Both the position numbers and the translations under genes were made by a program. A DNA stretch of 64,000 nt from CAMTUH01 sp947084935 (GTDB taxonomy: Bacteria > Pseudomonadota > Gammaproteobacteria > Coxiellales > Coxiellaceae), in assembly GCA_947084935.1 (NCBI GenBank), contig CAMTUH010000004.1, positions 270,801 to 334,800 of the forward strand, read 5' to 3'. The notes beneath the pieces are model-generated. The model had not been told where the DNA came from and did not search any database. It worked only from the letters and a program-made list of their open reading frames with translations. Below, piece by piece: positions 8,965 to 18,163 of the stretch. Positions within the stretch are counted from its first letter, which is position 1, and each line of letters starts with the position of its first letter.

Positions 8965-9321
8965 ATGAACATGGATACCGCTGAATTGACCAAACTCGTC
9001 GTTACTGTTCTGGACGACAACAAAGCCGTAGACATCACCGAACTCGACGTCACCGCGCTAACGGACATCGCCGACCGGATGATCATCTGCAGCGCCACTT
9101 CAAAACGGCACGCAAGCGCCCTGGCGGATAAAGTCATCATAAAATCAAAAGAAAATCACATACAACCGTTGGGCGTGGAAGGTCTCAAAGAATCCGAATG
9201 GATTCTGATCGACTTACAAGATGTGATCGTTCATATCATGTTGCCCGAAACGCGGGATTTTTACAGTCTTGAGAAGCTCTGGCAAGAGGTTGAAACCTCG
9301 CGAAGCCGTCATGAAAATTAA
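8965..9321 (+). CDS. rsfS: Ribosomal silencing factor RsfS
   Basis: RsfS binds ribosomal protein uL14 and blocks subunit joining when nutrients are short. The roughly 118-residue product has the family blocks VTALTDIADRMIICSATSKRH, HIQPLGVEG, WILIDLQDVIVHIM and FYSLEKLWQ. I use the ATG at 8965; the longer frame starts at a TTG 12 bases upstream, and ATG 8971 is also possible. It overlaps rlmH by 11 bases, the usual nadD-rsfS-rlmH-mrdA-rodA order. Confidence 0.94.
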   Translation: MNMDTAELTKLVVTVLDDNKAVDITELDVTALTDIADRMIICSATSKRHASALADKVIIKSKENHIQPLGVEGLKESEWILIDLQDVIVHIMLPETRDFYSLEKLWQEVETSRSRHEN

Positions 9322-9778
9322 CCTAATTGCCGTTGGTCAACGCTTACCAAAATGGGTCAACGAAGGATTTCGGGATTACACCAAACGGTTATCTCAAGAA
9401 CTTACCTTAAACCTTATCGAAGTCGCCGCCCTCAAAAGAACCCAAAACGCCAATCTCACCAAAATTATTGAAGAAGAAAGCCAGCGACTTCTCGACCACG
9501 CTCCTCCCCACACGGACATCATTACTCTGGACCGTCGTGGACACGAATACGACACGGAAACGCTCGCTAAAGTATTGGCTCAATACCACACGGAAGGTCG
9601 TCACCTAAGCTTACTGATTGGGGGACCCGAAGGGTTGTCAAACGCTTGCCTTCAGAAAACGAGCGCCTCGTGGTCACTGTCGAAATTGACCTTGCCGCAC
9701 GCCCTCGTCCGCGTTGTGATCGCGGAGCAAATCTATCGGGCTTGGAGTATAATGGCGCATCACCCCTATCATCGCTAA
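9311..9778 (+). CDS. rlmH: 23S rRNA pseudouridine-1915 N3-methyltransferase
   Basis: RlmH is a SPOUT methyltransferase acting on 23S rRNA in assembled 70S ribosomes. The product starts MKINLIAVGQRLPKWV, has the LLIGGPEGL cofactor-knot motif and ends YRAWSIMAHHPYHR, the family's conserved tail. About 155 residues is normal. The start at 9311 lies inside the end of rsfS; an upstream frame from 9269 is not needed. Confidence 0.96.
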   Translation: MKINLIAVGQRLPKWVNEGFRDYTKRLSQELTLNLIEVAALKRTQNANLTKIIEEESQRLLDHAPPHTDIITLDRRGHEYDTETLAKVLAQYHTEGRHLSLLIGGPEGLSNACLQKTSASWSLSKLTLPHALVRVVIAEQIYRAWSIMAHHPYHR

Positions 9779-9796
9779 CGGAATAGCTGCCGTGTT

Positions 9797-11674
9797 ATGA
9801 CCCGAAAACGCCTAGCCATCAAAAATTACCTCAAAGAAACGGCTTTGTTTCAGAATCGGGCTGCCGCCGCTGTCGTTATCGTTTCTCTTTTTGCTCTGGT
9901 CTTGCTGGTTCGATTGGGCGCACTACAGATAAAAGACCACCGATTCTATTCCACGCTTTCGCGGCACAATTTGTTAAACGTCATTCCCATCGAACCCAAT
10001 CGAGGGCTGATTTACGACCGTAACGGTGTCTTACTCGCTAAAGATATTCCTACATACACGTTGGCACTGGTACCGAATGGCATACCCAATTTAGATTCCA
10101 CGTTAACGGATTTGAACGGAATTATTCGACTGATGCCCGAAGAAATTAAGCAGTTCCATCGTGTTTTACATCAATATCGTCCATACCAACCGGTCCCACT
10201 CAAATTTAGATTAAGCGAGGAAGAAGCCGCCCGCTTTTACGTGAACCAATATCGATTCCCAGGGGCGCTCATCCAAACGCGAATGATGCGTTATTACCCA
10301 ACCGGACCCGTGACGAGCGACGTGCTGGGTTACGTCGGCCGCATCAATTCGCACGAACTGCACAACGTCAATTCCGATAGTTACACCATTGATGCGGATA
10401 TCGGAAAAATGGGAATCGAAAAATATTACGAAAAAACTCTGCGCGGCGCGATGGGTGCCGAAGAAGCAGAAATTGACGCGAGCGGTCGCGTCGTTCGCAT
10501 TCTGAAAGAAGTTCCTCCCAAACCCGGTGAAAATCTTTACTTGACGATCGACAGTCAGCTGCAAACCGAAGCAGAAAAAGCCCTCGGCAAAGAGAGCGGC
10601 TCCATCGTCATGATCCAACCGCAAACGGGAGAAATAATGGCATTAGTGACGGCACCCACTTACGACCCCAATCCTTTCGTATCGGGTCTCAGCGAGAAAG
10701 ACTACCAAAATTTACTAAATTCACCACTTCATCCTTTATACAATCGCGCACTGCGCGGACAATTCGCGTCCGGATCAACCATTAAACCCTTTTTCGCGCT
10801 CGAAGGTTTAGACAAAGGAGTCGTCACACCCCAATACCAAATTTATGACCCGGGGTGGTTTAAATTACTGAACGTCGAACACGTCTACCACGATTGGAAA
10901 GAAGGTGGGCACGGATGGGTAAACCTTACTAAAGCGATTACCGTTTCCTGCGATACTTATTTTTATAACTTGGCCGTCAATATGGGCATCGATCGAATGA
11001 ATGATATTCTTCATCAATTTGGGTTTGGCCAATTAACCGGGGTCGATATGCCTGAAGAAGTGCCTGGCCTCGTCCCTTCCCCAGCGTGGAAAATGAAGGC
11101 ACAAGGGCACTCCTGGTACGTTGGTGACACCATTGAAACAGGCATCGGCCAAGGCTTTTTCTTGGTAACCCCGCTGCAATTGGCCCAAGCCGTTGCGGCC
11201 CTCGCAACGCATGGTGAGCGCTTCAAGCCGCATTTATTATTAAAAACGGTATCTCCTGTCGGAAAAGTAACGGAGCAACTCCCCGTTTCCGAAACGCCTA
11301 TCGCTTTAAACAATCCCAATAATTGGGACATTGTTATTCACGCCATGCAAGCCGTGGTGGACAGCCCTCTCGGCACGGCCTTTTATTTTGGTAATCATTC
11401 CGGTTACACCGTTGCAGCAAAAACCGGAACCGCGCAGGTGTACGGTCACCAGCGCGATGAAGACACCACGCGAACCAATATACCCAAGCAACTGCGAAAT
11501 AATCACCTCTTTATTGCTTTCGCACCCGTGGATAATCCGCAAATTGCAATTGCTGTCGTGGTTGAACACAGCGCGATGGCCGACAGAATCGCGGGCGAAT
11601 TGATGCGTTATTATTTCAAACACCCCATTCAAACTGTGGAATCTCAGAACGATGAAACCCTACCAAAACCCTAA
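9797..11674 (+). CDS. mrdA: Penicillin-binding protein 2
   Basis: PBP2 is the class B transpeptidase of the elongasome that crosslinks lateral-wall peptidoglycan. One N-terminal membrane segment (AAAVVIVSLFALVLLVRLG) is followed by the dimerisation domain (NRGLIYDRNGVLLAKD) and the transpeptidase domain. The latter has SxxK as S-T-I-K (Ser near 327), SCD for SxN, and KTGTAQ (Lys near 542). The length of 625 is typical. It overlaps rodA by 23 bases. Confidence 0.97.
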   Translation: MTRKRLAIKNYLKETALFQNRAAAAVVIVSLFALVLLVRLGALQIKDHRFYSTLSRHNLLNVIPIEPNRGLIYDRNGVLLAKDIPTYTLALVPNGIPNLDSTLTDLNGIIRLMPEEIKQFHRVLHQYRPYQPVPLKFRLSEEEAARFYVNQYRFPGALIQTRMMRYYPTGPVTSDVLGYVGRINSHELHNVNSDSYTIDADIGKMGIEKYYEKTLRGAMGAEEAEIDASGRVVRILKEVPPKPGENLYLTIDSQLQTEAEKALGKESGSIVMIQPQTGEIMALVTAPTYDPNPFVSGLSEKDYQNLLNSPLHPLYNRALRGQFASGSTIKPFFALEGLDKGVVTPQYQIYDPGWFKLLNVEHVYHDWKEGGHGWVNLTKAITVSCDTYFYNLAVNMGIDRMNDILHQFGFGQLTGVDMPEEVPGLVPSPAWKMKAQGHSWYVGDTIETGIGQGFFLVTPLQLAQAVAALATHGERFKPHLLLKTVSPVGKVTEQLPVSETPIALNNPNNWDIVIHAMQAVVDSPLGTAFYFGNHSGYTVAAKTGTAQVYGHQRDEDTTRTNIPKQLRNNHLFIAFAPVDNPQIAIAVVVEHSAMADRIAGELMRYYFKHPIQTVESQNDETLPKP

Positions 11675-12794
11675 TTTATCTTACGAATCTCGTCTAAAAC
11701 GTAAAATGGCTAATTTGCGTTGGAGATCATTACACCTGGATCCGCCTTTGTTGGTGCTCTTAATTCTTATTTCCGGTTTTGGTCTTTTTATTTTGTTCAG
11801 TGCCAGCAATGAAATTATGGGCATGATGGAAAAACAATTACTCCGCATTATGATCGGTTTTATTATTCTATTTATTTTCGCTCAGATACCTCCGAAACGT
11901 TATTATGAATGGGCACCCTGGGTATTCACCATCACTTTAGTGTTGCTGGTGGCCGTTTTAATCTTTGGGAAAGTAGACAAGGGTGCAAAACGTTGGTTGG
12001 ATTTAGGAGTTTTTCATTTACAGCCCTCCGAATTGATGAAATTAGCTATGCCCATAATGCTGGCCCGTTATTTGAGTGATAAAGAATTATCACCTCGAAT
12101 GATTCCTCTATTGACCTCCGTAATTTTGTTAGCGATACCCGTCGTTTTAACGGCCAAACAACCCGATCTCGGCACTGCGATTTTGATCGGGGCGTCGGGT
12201 GTCTGCCTTCTATTATTAGCAGGCTTAAGCTGGCGCTTGATTGCAACCCTTTTGACGCTTACCATACTCAGCACACCCGTTCTTTGGCACTTCATGCACG
12301 GCTATCAAAAAGAACGGGTACTCACTTTCCTCAACCCCGAACGAGATCCGCTGGGCAGTGGCTATCACATCATCCAATCCAAAATCGCTATTGGATCGGG
12401 TGGCTTCTTTGGAAAAGGATGGCTGCACGGCACGCAATCTCATTTGCAATTTCTGCCCGCACACGCCACCGATTTTATTTTCGCAGTTACTGGCGAAGAG
12501 CTAGGATTTGTTGGGTGTTTTCTGTTACTCGCTGTTTTTCTTGCTATTTTTATTCGCTGTATTTACATCAGTAACCAGGCGCAAGACACGTTTACCCGTT
12601 TATTAGCGGGCAGTTTAAGCCTCACGTTTATTCTGGCTGCGTTTGTCAACATCGGGATGGTTATGGGGATTCTTCCCGTTGTTGGAGTGCCGCTTCCGTT
12701 AATTAGCTACGGCGGCAGTTCTATTGTTACAATTATGGCGGGATTTGGTATGATTATGTCGATACATACGCATCGGAAATTATGGCCGAGTTAG
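11652..12794 (+). CDS. rodA: RodA peptidoglycan glycosyltransferase (SEDS family)
   Basis: RodA polymerises glycan strands with PBP2 during cell elongation. The 380-residue product is polytopic and has SEDS signatures: QPSELMKLAMP, KQPDLGTAILI, ATDFIFAVTGEELGF and PLPLISYGGSS. The start overlaps the end of mrdA, so translation is probably coupled. The N-terminal 30 residues are rich in Arg and Lys and should be cytoplasmic. Confidence 0.96.
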   Translation: MKPYQNPNLSYESRLKRKMANLRWRSLHLDPPLLVLLILISGFGLFILFSASNEIMGMMEKQLLRIMIGFIILFIFAQIPPKRYYEWAPWVFTITLVLLVAVLIFGKVDKGAKRWLDLGVFHLQPSELMKLAMPIMLARYLSDKELSPRMIPLLTSVILLAIPVVLTAKQPDLGTAILIGASGVCLLLLAGLSWRLIATLLTLTILSTPVLWHFMHGYQKERVLTFLNPERDPLGSGYHIIQSKIAIGSGGFFGKGWLHGTQSHLQFLPAHATDFIFAVTGEELGFVGCFLLLAVFLAIFIRCIYISNQAQDTFTRLLAGSLSLTFILAAFVNIGMVMGILPVVGVPLPLISYGGSSIVTIMAGFGMIMSIHTHRKLWPS

Positions 12795-12823
12795 TGGTAC
12801 GCAATCGCACTTAACCCAACTGT

Positions 12824-12934
12824 GTCATTGCGAGAAGCCATAAGGCGCCGCCGAAGCCCCGCGGCTTGACCGCGGAGAATCCAGAATTAATTAATCCTGG
12901 ATCGCCACGGTGCCTGACGGCACCTCGCGATGAC
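12824..12934. repeat. GTCATTGCGAG-family palindromic repeat
   Basis: Left end GTCATTGCGAGAAGCC, right end GGCACCTCGCGATGAC. The centre AATCCAGAATTAATTAATCC is shared with the copy at 36338-36437, and a short copy lies at 21821-21859. It fills the gap between rodA and mltB (12795-12956), which otherwise holds only the mltB ribosome binding site AGGAG. Confidence 0.75.
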
Positions 12935-12956
12935 GGAACGTAAAAAAGGAGCTTTC

Positions 12957-13991
12957 ATGATACGTGCAGGATTTATAATACTTTCATTCTTATTTTTTAC
13001 CACAACTACTTTCGCTACAGAAAATTCCAGCCAAATCCATTCATCTAAAACAAAAGCCTTCGTGGATTACATGGTTAATCAATACCATTTCGACCGCGAC
13101 CAATTAACGCGCGAATTGTCACACGCAAAATACAACGACGAAGTGATTCAGAAAATCACGCATCCTTACGAACAAAAACCCTGGAATGTGTACCGCGCTT
13201 ATTTTATTACGGAAGAACGCGTCCAAAACGGTTTACTCTATTGGGAAAAACACGCTCAAGCATTAAAATATACCGAGCAACGTTATGGAATTCCATCCAG
13301 CCTCATCGTCGCAATCATCGGAGTCGAAACGAATTACGGGCAGGAAACGGGGCGATATTCCGCTCTCGATGCGCTCAGCACACTCGCCTTTTACCACAAA
13401 CCTCGAGAAAAATTTTTCACGCGCGAATTAGAGCAGTTTTTTTTACTCACGCACGAGCAAGGATTACCCCCGCAACAGGTTAAAAGCTCGTACGCCGGCG
13501 CCCTTGGCATCCCGCAATTTATGCCCAGCACGTACCGCCATTACGCAACCGGTTACTTGAAACACAGCACAAGCGACTTGATCAACAACGACAACGACGC
13601 CATTGTCAGCATCGCTAACTACCTCAAAACCAATGGCTGGAAGCGAAATCAACCCGTTGCTGGCGAAGTCGTGAGACATGGAAAAATCGATCCAAACTGG
13701 CTATCTGATAAAGCCATCCCAAACATGGATGCCAACCAATTGAAATCAAAAGAAATTCAACCCATCGTGGCTTTAGCGCCCACGCAAAAAGCGGCCCTCG
13801 TTGCCTTAAAGAGCACAGATGACCCGGAATATTGGGTTACTTTTGGTAACTTTCGAGTAATAATGAGTTATAATCCCCGTATTATTTATGCAATGACTGT
13901 TTATCAGCTCAGCCAAATTATCCAAAAGGCACATGACGACCAAACTACTCGATCAAGCACAAAATCAACATCAGCAAGGACAGTTAAATGA
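12957..13991 (+). CDS. mltB: Membrane-bound lytic murein transglycosylase B family
   Basis: MltB cleaves peptidoglycan glycan strands to 1,6-anhydro products. A signal peptide (MIRAGFIILSFLFFTTTTFA) is followed by the MltB/SltB domain with catalytic Glu in IIGVETNYGQETGRY and the ALGIPQFMPSTYRHYA motif. There is no lipobox cysteine, so this form looks periplasmic rather than lipidated. The start at 12957 has AGGAG 5 bases upstream. Its end overlaps the TPR-methyltransferase gene by 59 bases in another frame. Confidence 0.93.
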   Translation: MIRAGFIILSFLFFTTTTFATENSSQIHSSKTKAFVDYMVNQYHFDRDQLTRELSHAKYNDEVIQKITHPYEQKPWNVYRAYFITEERVQNGLLYWEKHAQALKYTEQRYGIPSSLIVAIIGVETNYGQETGRYSALDALSTLAFYHKPREKFFTRELEQFFLLTHEQGLPPQQVKSSYAGALGIPQFMPSTYRHYATGYLKHSTSDLINNDNDAIVSIANYLKTNGWKRNQPVAGEVVRHGKIDPNWLSDKAIPNMDANQLKSKEIQPIVALAPTQKAALVALKSTDDPEYWVTFGNFRVIMSYNPRIIYAMTVYQLSQIIQKAHDDQTTRSSTKSTSARTVK

Positions 13992-15618
13992 AGCGCTTGA
14001 AACGTACTGCAAAATTCTCAAGGAAGACCCTCAACAACCCGATGTATACCATTGGGCGGGTATTGTGCTGTCCCAACTGGAACGCTTCAGCGACGCCTTA
14101 ATTTATTTCGACAGTGCCATAAAATACGACCCCCGCAATGCTACCTTCTACAACAGCAAAGCAAACGCACTCGTACGATTAGGTAAACTGGTCGAAGCTA
14201 CCCTTGCGTATGATCGAGCGCTTAAAGTTGATCCCACGTACGTTACGGCCTTGACTAATCTCGCGAATTGTTTTTACCGACAAAAAAAAATCAATGACGC
14301 TAAAAAATGCTATCAAAAAGCAATAAGACTGCGTTCTGATTTTCCCAGCGCTCACTTTAATTATGCGCGCTTATTAGCAGAATACGGAGAGTACGATTCT
14401 GCCCTCAAAGAACTCGAGCAAACCCTATCCATTGACCCGACGCATACATTCGCCTTATCCCAGATTGCGCATATTTATATGCATCTGGGTCGGTATTCAG
14501 ACGCCATTAAATATTATCAACAGCGTTTAGAACTAGAATCTAACCCAGGCGAAGCACACCACAACCTCGGCTTAGCTTTCCTAAAAAATAAGCACTACGC
14601 AACGGCTCTGACGCATCTTAAAACCAGTCTTGATTTAAATTACCACGACAAAGAAAGCCATTATCACTTAGCAACGGCTTATATTCATCTCGGAAATTAT
14701 ACCGAAGCCCTTAAACACTACTTACAGCAACTCGAATGCGAACCACACATCGACAGTTATTATAATATTGGCGTGTTGCACCTGTATCAGGAACGACACC
14801 AAGAAGCCATTGATTATTTTCGTGAGGTAGTGGAGCGAAAACCGGATTACACCGATGCACATCTTAATCTGGCGGCGATTTATTTGAAATTATCAAAAAT
14901 TAATGAAGCCATTAACCACTACGAACTCGCTTTACAACAAAGGCCGAGCGATCCTGAAATTATGCATATTTTATCGGCGCTGAAAGGCGATCGTGTTGCT
15001 GGAACGGCACCCATCGAATACAGCCAACACCTTTTTGACCAATACGCACCTTACTACGATCAGCACCTAATAAAACATTTAGGCTATCAAGCACCTAAAG
15101 CCTTGTATGAAGCCGTGACCACGGAAGCGAATGCGGACAACCCGCGCTGGCGCATTTTGGATCTTGGTTGTGGCACCGGTCTGTGCGGCGAATATTTTAA
15201 ACCGTGTGCAAAAGAATTAATCGGAATCGACGTCTCCACGAATATGCTCGCCATTGCAGAAAATAAAAAAATCTATGATAAATTGGAAAATAAAACTTTA
15301 CAGAAAGCGTTGGATCAATACAAAGATCTCGATTTAATTATTGCGGCCGATGTCTTTACCTACCTCGGCGACTTGAATGAAATTTTTAAGAAAGCAAAAA
15401 CAGCTCTTGTAGAAAAGGGTTACTTTGCCTTTACCGTTGAAAAGAGTTCGCATGATCTGTACGAACTGCAAAAAAGCATCCGATACGCGCACTCGAAGAA
15501 GTATCTCAAGTCGTTAATTAAAGAACACGGTTTTAAACCCGTGCGATTAGATAATATTATTCTACGAGAACAACACAAAAAATCCGTTGAAGGTTACCTC
15601 ATCGTGTTACGTGCTTAA
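13933..15618 (+). CDS. TPR-repeat protein with C-terminal SAM-dependent methyltransferase domain
   Basis: The 561-residue product has about ten tetratricopeptide repeats over residues 1-350, each with the W/Y-A/G-F/Y-P pattern (for example ALTNLANCFYRQKKINDAKK). A class I methyltransferase domain follows, with motif I LDLGCGTGLCGEYF and then GIDVSTNMLAIAENK. The fusion resembles TPR-methyltransferases seen in intracellular bacteria. The substrate is unknown; TPRs usually hold a protein partner. The ATG at 13933 has AAGG upstream inside mltB. The gene ends tail to tail with lexA, overlapping by 20 bases. Confidence 0.85.
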   Translation: MTTKLLDQAQNQHQQGQLNEALETYCKILKEDPQQPDVYHWAGIVLSQLERFSDALIYFDSAIKYDPRNATFYNSKANALVRLGKLVEATLAYDRALKVDPTYVTALTNLANCFYRQKKINDAKKCYQKAIRLRSDFPSAHFNYARLLAEYGEYDSALKELEQTLSIDPTHTFALSQIAHIYMHLGRYSDAIKYYQQRLELESNPGEAHHNLGLAFLKNKHYATALTHLKTSLDLNYHDKESHYHLATAYIHLGNYTEALKHYLQQLECEPHIDSYYNIGVLHLYQERHQEAIDYFREVVERKPDYTDAHLNLAAIYLKLSKINEAINHYELALQQRPSDPEIMHILSALKGDRVAGTAPIEYSQHLFDQYAPYYDQHLIKHLGYQAPKALYEAVTTEANADNPRWRILDLGCGTGLCGEYFKPCAKELIGIDVSTNMLAIAENKKIYDKLENKTLQKALDQYKDLDLIIAADVFTYLGDLNEIFKKAKTALVEKGYFAFTVEKSSHDLYELQKSIRYAHSKKYLKSLIKEHGFKPVRLDNIILREQHKKSVEGYLIVLRA

Positions 15619-16201
15619 ACCTCACCAATCCAATATAAATCCCTTGAATTTCCACGCGGTCTGCGGGATAAATCATGGGACGATGCGCCGGGTTCGCCGG
15701 CACTAAAGAGACCGTATCGTTCGTTTTGTGGTACAAACGTTTGAGGGTCGCGCGTTCATGATCGATCAGGGCCACTACAATATCACCGTCTTTTGCGTGA
15801 TCCCGACGCTCACAAATAACGATGTCACCATCAAAAATGCCCTCTTCCACCATCGAGTCCCCTTTAACGCGCAACGCGTACCGCTTCGGCCCCAAAAAAA
15901 CATGCGCAACGTCTACCGTTTCCTGCTGTTCAATGGCTTCAATCGGCTGACCTGCAGCAATGGAGCCCACCAAGGGAATGGATACCGCAGGATCATGCTC
16001 CAAAAGCTGAATATTGCGGTGGCGGTTGGGCTGTAAGCGGATATATCCTTTATCAACCAAAGCCTTAAGATAGCGGTGCACGACGCCTCGAGACTGGATC
16101 CCAATGCCTTTAGCGATTTCCGCTACGGTCGGCGCATAATCGCGTTTCTGAACAAACGCTTTGACAAATTCGTACGTCTTTCGCTGGCTTAATGTGAGCA
16201 T
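15599..16201 (-). CDS. lexA: LexA-family self-cleaving repressor
   Basis: The product has a LexA winged-helix DNA-binding domain (residues 1-65, TVAEIAKGIGIQSRGVVHRYL) and a peptidase S24 domain. The Ala-Gly cleavage bond is A83-G84 (GSIAAGQP), the catalytic Ser is S116 (GDSM) and the Lys is K154 (ATLKRL). So self-cleavage looks intact. The recognition helix differs from that of E. coli, and I see no CTG-N10-CAG box before recA in this window. From memory, published work on C. burnetii reported lexA as absent, which makes this gene worth a check. At 200 residues it is a normal LexA length. Confidence 0.88.
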   Translation of the reverse strand: MLTLSQRKTYEFVKAFVQKRDYAPTVAEIAKGIGIQSRGVVHRYLKALVDKGYIRLQPNRHRNIQLLEHDPAVSIPLVGSIAAGQPIEAIEQQETVDVAHVFLGPKRYALRVKGDSMVEEGIFDGDIVICERRDHAKDGDIVVALIDHERATLKRLYHKTNDTVSLVPANPAHRPMIYPADRVEIQGIYIGLVRFKHVTR

Positions 16202-16206
16202 AAACC

Positions 16207-16223
16207 GTTCTCACTTTGTTCTC
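16207..16223 (-). promoter_or_regulatory. Candidate lexA operator: direct repeat GTTCTC-N5-GTTCTC
   Basis: Two GTTCTC units (16207-16212 and 16218-16223) with an 11-bp period lie directly upstream of the lexA start. Read on the minus strand they are GAGAAC repeats, which could also be a purine-rich ribosome binding region. Operator function is a guess. Confidence 0.2.
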
Positions 16224-16261
16224 AATCTAACTATCATAAAAAAATTATTATCCAAAGTCAA

Positions 16262-16294
16262 ATTAATATTGCGTTAATAACTTCTTGTTATTAT
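16262..16294 (+). promoter_or_regulatory. PmrA-type box plus -10 upstream of the kinase gene
   Basis: ATTAA-TA-TT-GC-GTTAA with half-sites at 16263-16266 and 16274-16277 (11-bp period, central TT). It is followed by exactly 11 bases and TATTAT (16289-16294). The -10 overlaps the first possible ATG (16293), which favours translation from ATG 16323. Confidence 0.6.
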
Positions 16295-16322
16295 GCACGA
16301 AGCAGATAATGGGAAAAATAAT

Positions 16323-18146
16323 ATGCGTGAAAATATTCCACTAATGCTCCTCTCAGGCCTTCCCTCTTTTACTTTAACTGAAAACACCCTGATAACGCTT
16401 TCACATTTTTTAAATCCTCAACCCATCCAGAAAATCCGTAAGAAGCCGGACGATAATGCTTCAAGACAAAACCAAAACAACGATGATCGTTCGGAACTGA
16501 TTTCTATCCCACACCCTACCAGCTATGGTTTTTATGAGCTTCACTCATGTAAAGGGCGCGGGGGATTTGGAGAAGTTTGGAAAGCTTTCCCAATCAATAC
16601 CAATGGAAAGGTATTGCGCGATCAACCCGTTGTTCTTAAATTTATTATGCTTCCCACTATTCTCTCCGACGCCAATGAAGATCAGATAAGGAAAATAAAC
16701 GCCAAGAAAGAACTCAGAAGGGAATTGGCGATGCAGGAATTTGATATACTGCGGCAGGTATATCCGTGCACTCAAATGGCCTATAGAGAGGATGTGGATG
16801 CTTTTATTATTATCACGGATTATTTCAGCGGCTTTGATTTGTTCTACGCAGAGAGTTCCAGTATTAGAGAAACACATCCACAAAAAGAATTTCACTCTCA
16901 ATTTAAAAAACTCTCTTTCTCAAAGCGCGTGAACTTAATTTGGGAACTGGTTCTCAAGATGGACCACCTGAATAAATTGGGGATTATCCACCGCGATATC
17001 AAAACGGAAAATGTATTAATCGATCCAACCCTACATCACTTACAACTGATTGATCTGGGCTTGGCTATCTTCGCTCCTTATGATGAGAATGGAGAGCCGA
17101 TCCCACAAGAGCTTCCGGTCGGAAGCCGCTTGGTTCGGCCACCCGAACAACAAAACGAACACCTGCATATACCCGCCGGCGATGTTTACCAACTGGTTCC
17201 AATAATTATGACCCTCTTTGGCAAGGATGCTCTTTTAAAGAAAAGCCTTGCCTTTGAGGATGAAGAAGGCATTCCCGCCAATGAACCCTTCGTCATTGAT
17301 TTAAGATCCATAGACATACCGCACTCATTACGCACACTTAAAGTGGATTTACTGCTTCAAAAATTTATTAAACGCATGGCGGATCAAGATTATAAAAACC
17401 GCCCAACAATGAATGAGGTATTAGTATTTTTCAATGGCCTGCAACTTTTGTGTGTTTTTAGAAAAGAAAGAATTCTTCACGAACTAAAAAAATCGATTCC
17501 ACCCTCTCGCCTAGAGGAGCAAAACGCAGCGCTTGCCAAAATGATTATCTGCGCCAGCGGACAATGGAAATCCCTCGCGGAACGGTATGGAAATGATTTT
17601 TTGAATTATCTGTGCTTCAGTGATAACCCTGAGAAAACCGCCGCAGAGCTAATCGTCACTCACTACCAAGAACTCGATGACCCCCATTCCGACCTGAGTT
17701 TTATCGAGCCTTATATCGAACTAGGGGCATCGGCTTATCACCAACATCAATGCGATCGCTATTATGAAATTTTTTCAATCGAGTCTTACTCTTCCAACGA
17801 ATCGTCACATTCATTTAGCACACGATCCTCTTCTTCAGAGAATTTAAGCATTATCGGCGAAGAACTTCTTAAGCCGATGAGTCGGTACCGCGAGCAAATG
17901 GAAATTTCTGTTCAGCACCTTGCCCATTCTATTTTTGATCCCTTCCAAGCGCAAATTGGAGCGATGAATAACTTAATCTCAGCAATTACTACTAAAGATT
18001 TTTCATTGAGTGACGATGACAGCAAAACCTTGAACGACATAGAACAATTATCTTATATTGTTCCGCACTTGCTCGTACTCGTAGAAAAATGCCGAAATTT
18101 ATCGAGCAGCGAGCATGCATCAGTAATACTAGAAGTGGGAATGTAG
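16323..18146 (+). CDS. Eukaryotic-type Ser/Thr protein kinase, candidate Dot/Icm effector
   Basis: A 607-residue protein with a complete-looking kinase core at residues 70-395. The glycine loop is GRGGFGEV (78-85), the ATP lysine is in VVLKF (K106), and the catalytic loop is HRDIKTEN (223-230, D225). The metal-binding DFG is DLG (D244), and a PPEQ block replaces APE. No transmembrane segment or PASTA domain is present, so it is not a bacterial envelope-sensing kinase. The 200 C-terminal residues are unrelated to anything I know and include a Ser-rich stretch (SYSSNESSHSFSTRSSSSE). The start has GGGA 7 bases upstream. Effector status is inferred from the domain and the PmrA-type promoter. Confidence 0.8.
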   Translation: MRENIPLMLLSGLPSFTLTENTLITLSHFLNPQPIQKIRKKPDDNASRQNQNNDDRSELISIPHPTSYGFYELHSCKGRGGFGEVWKAFPINTNGKVLRDQPVVLKFIMLPTILSDANEDQIRKINAKKELRRELAMQEFDILRQVYPCTQMAYREDVDAFIIITDYFSGFDLFYAESSSIRETHPQKEFHSQFKKLSFSKRVNLIWELVLKMDHLNKLGIIHRDIKTENVLIDPTLHHLQLIDLGLAIFAPYDENGEPIPQELPVGSRLVRPPEQQNEHLHIPAGDVYQLVPIIMTLFGKDALLKKSLAFEDEEGIPANEPFVIDLRSIDIPHSLRTLKVDLLLQKFIKRMADQDYKNRPTMNEVLVFFNGLQLLCVFRKERILHELKKSIPPSRLEEQNAALAKMIICASGQWKSLAERYGNDFLNYLCFSDNPEKTAAELIVTHYQELDDPHSDLSFIEPYIELGASAYHQHQCDRYYEIFSIESYSSNESSHSFSTRSSSSENLSIIGEELLKPMSRYREQMEISVQHLAHSIFDPFQAQIGAMNNLISAITTKDFSLSDDDSKTLNDIEQLSYIVPHLLVLVEKCRNLSSSEHASVILEVGM

Positions 18147-18163
18147 CTCTTTACCTAGAGCGC

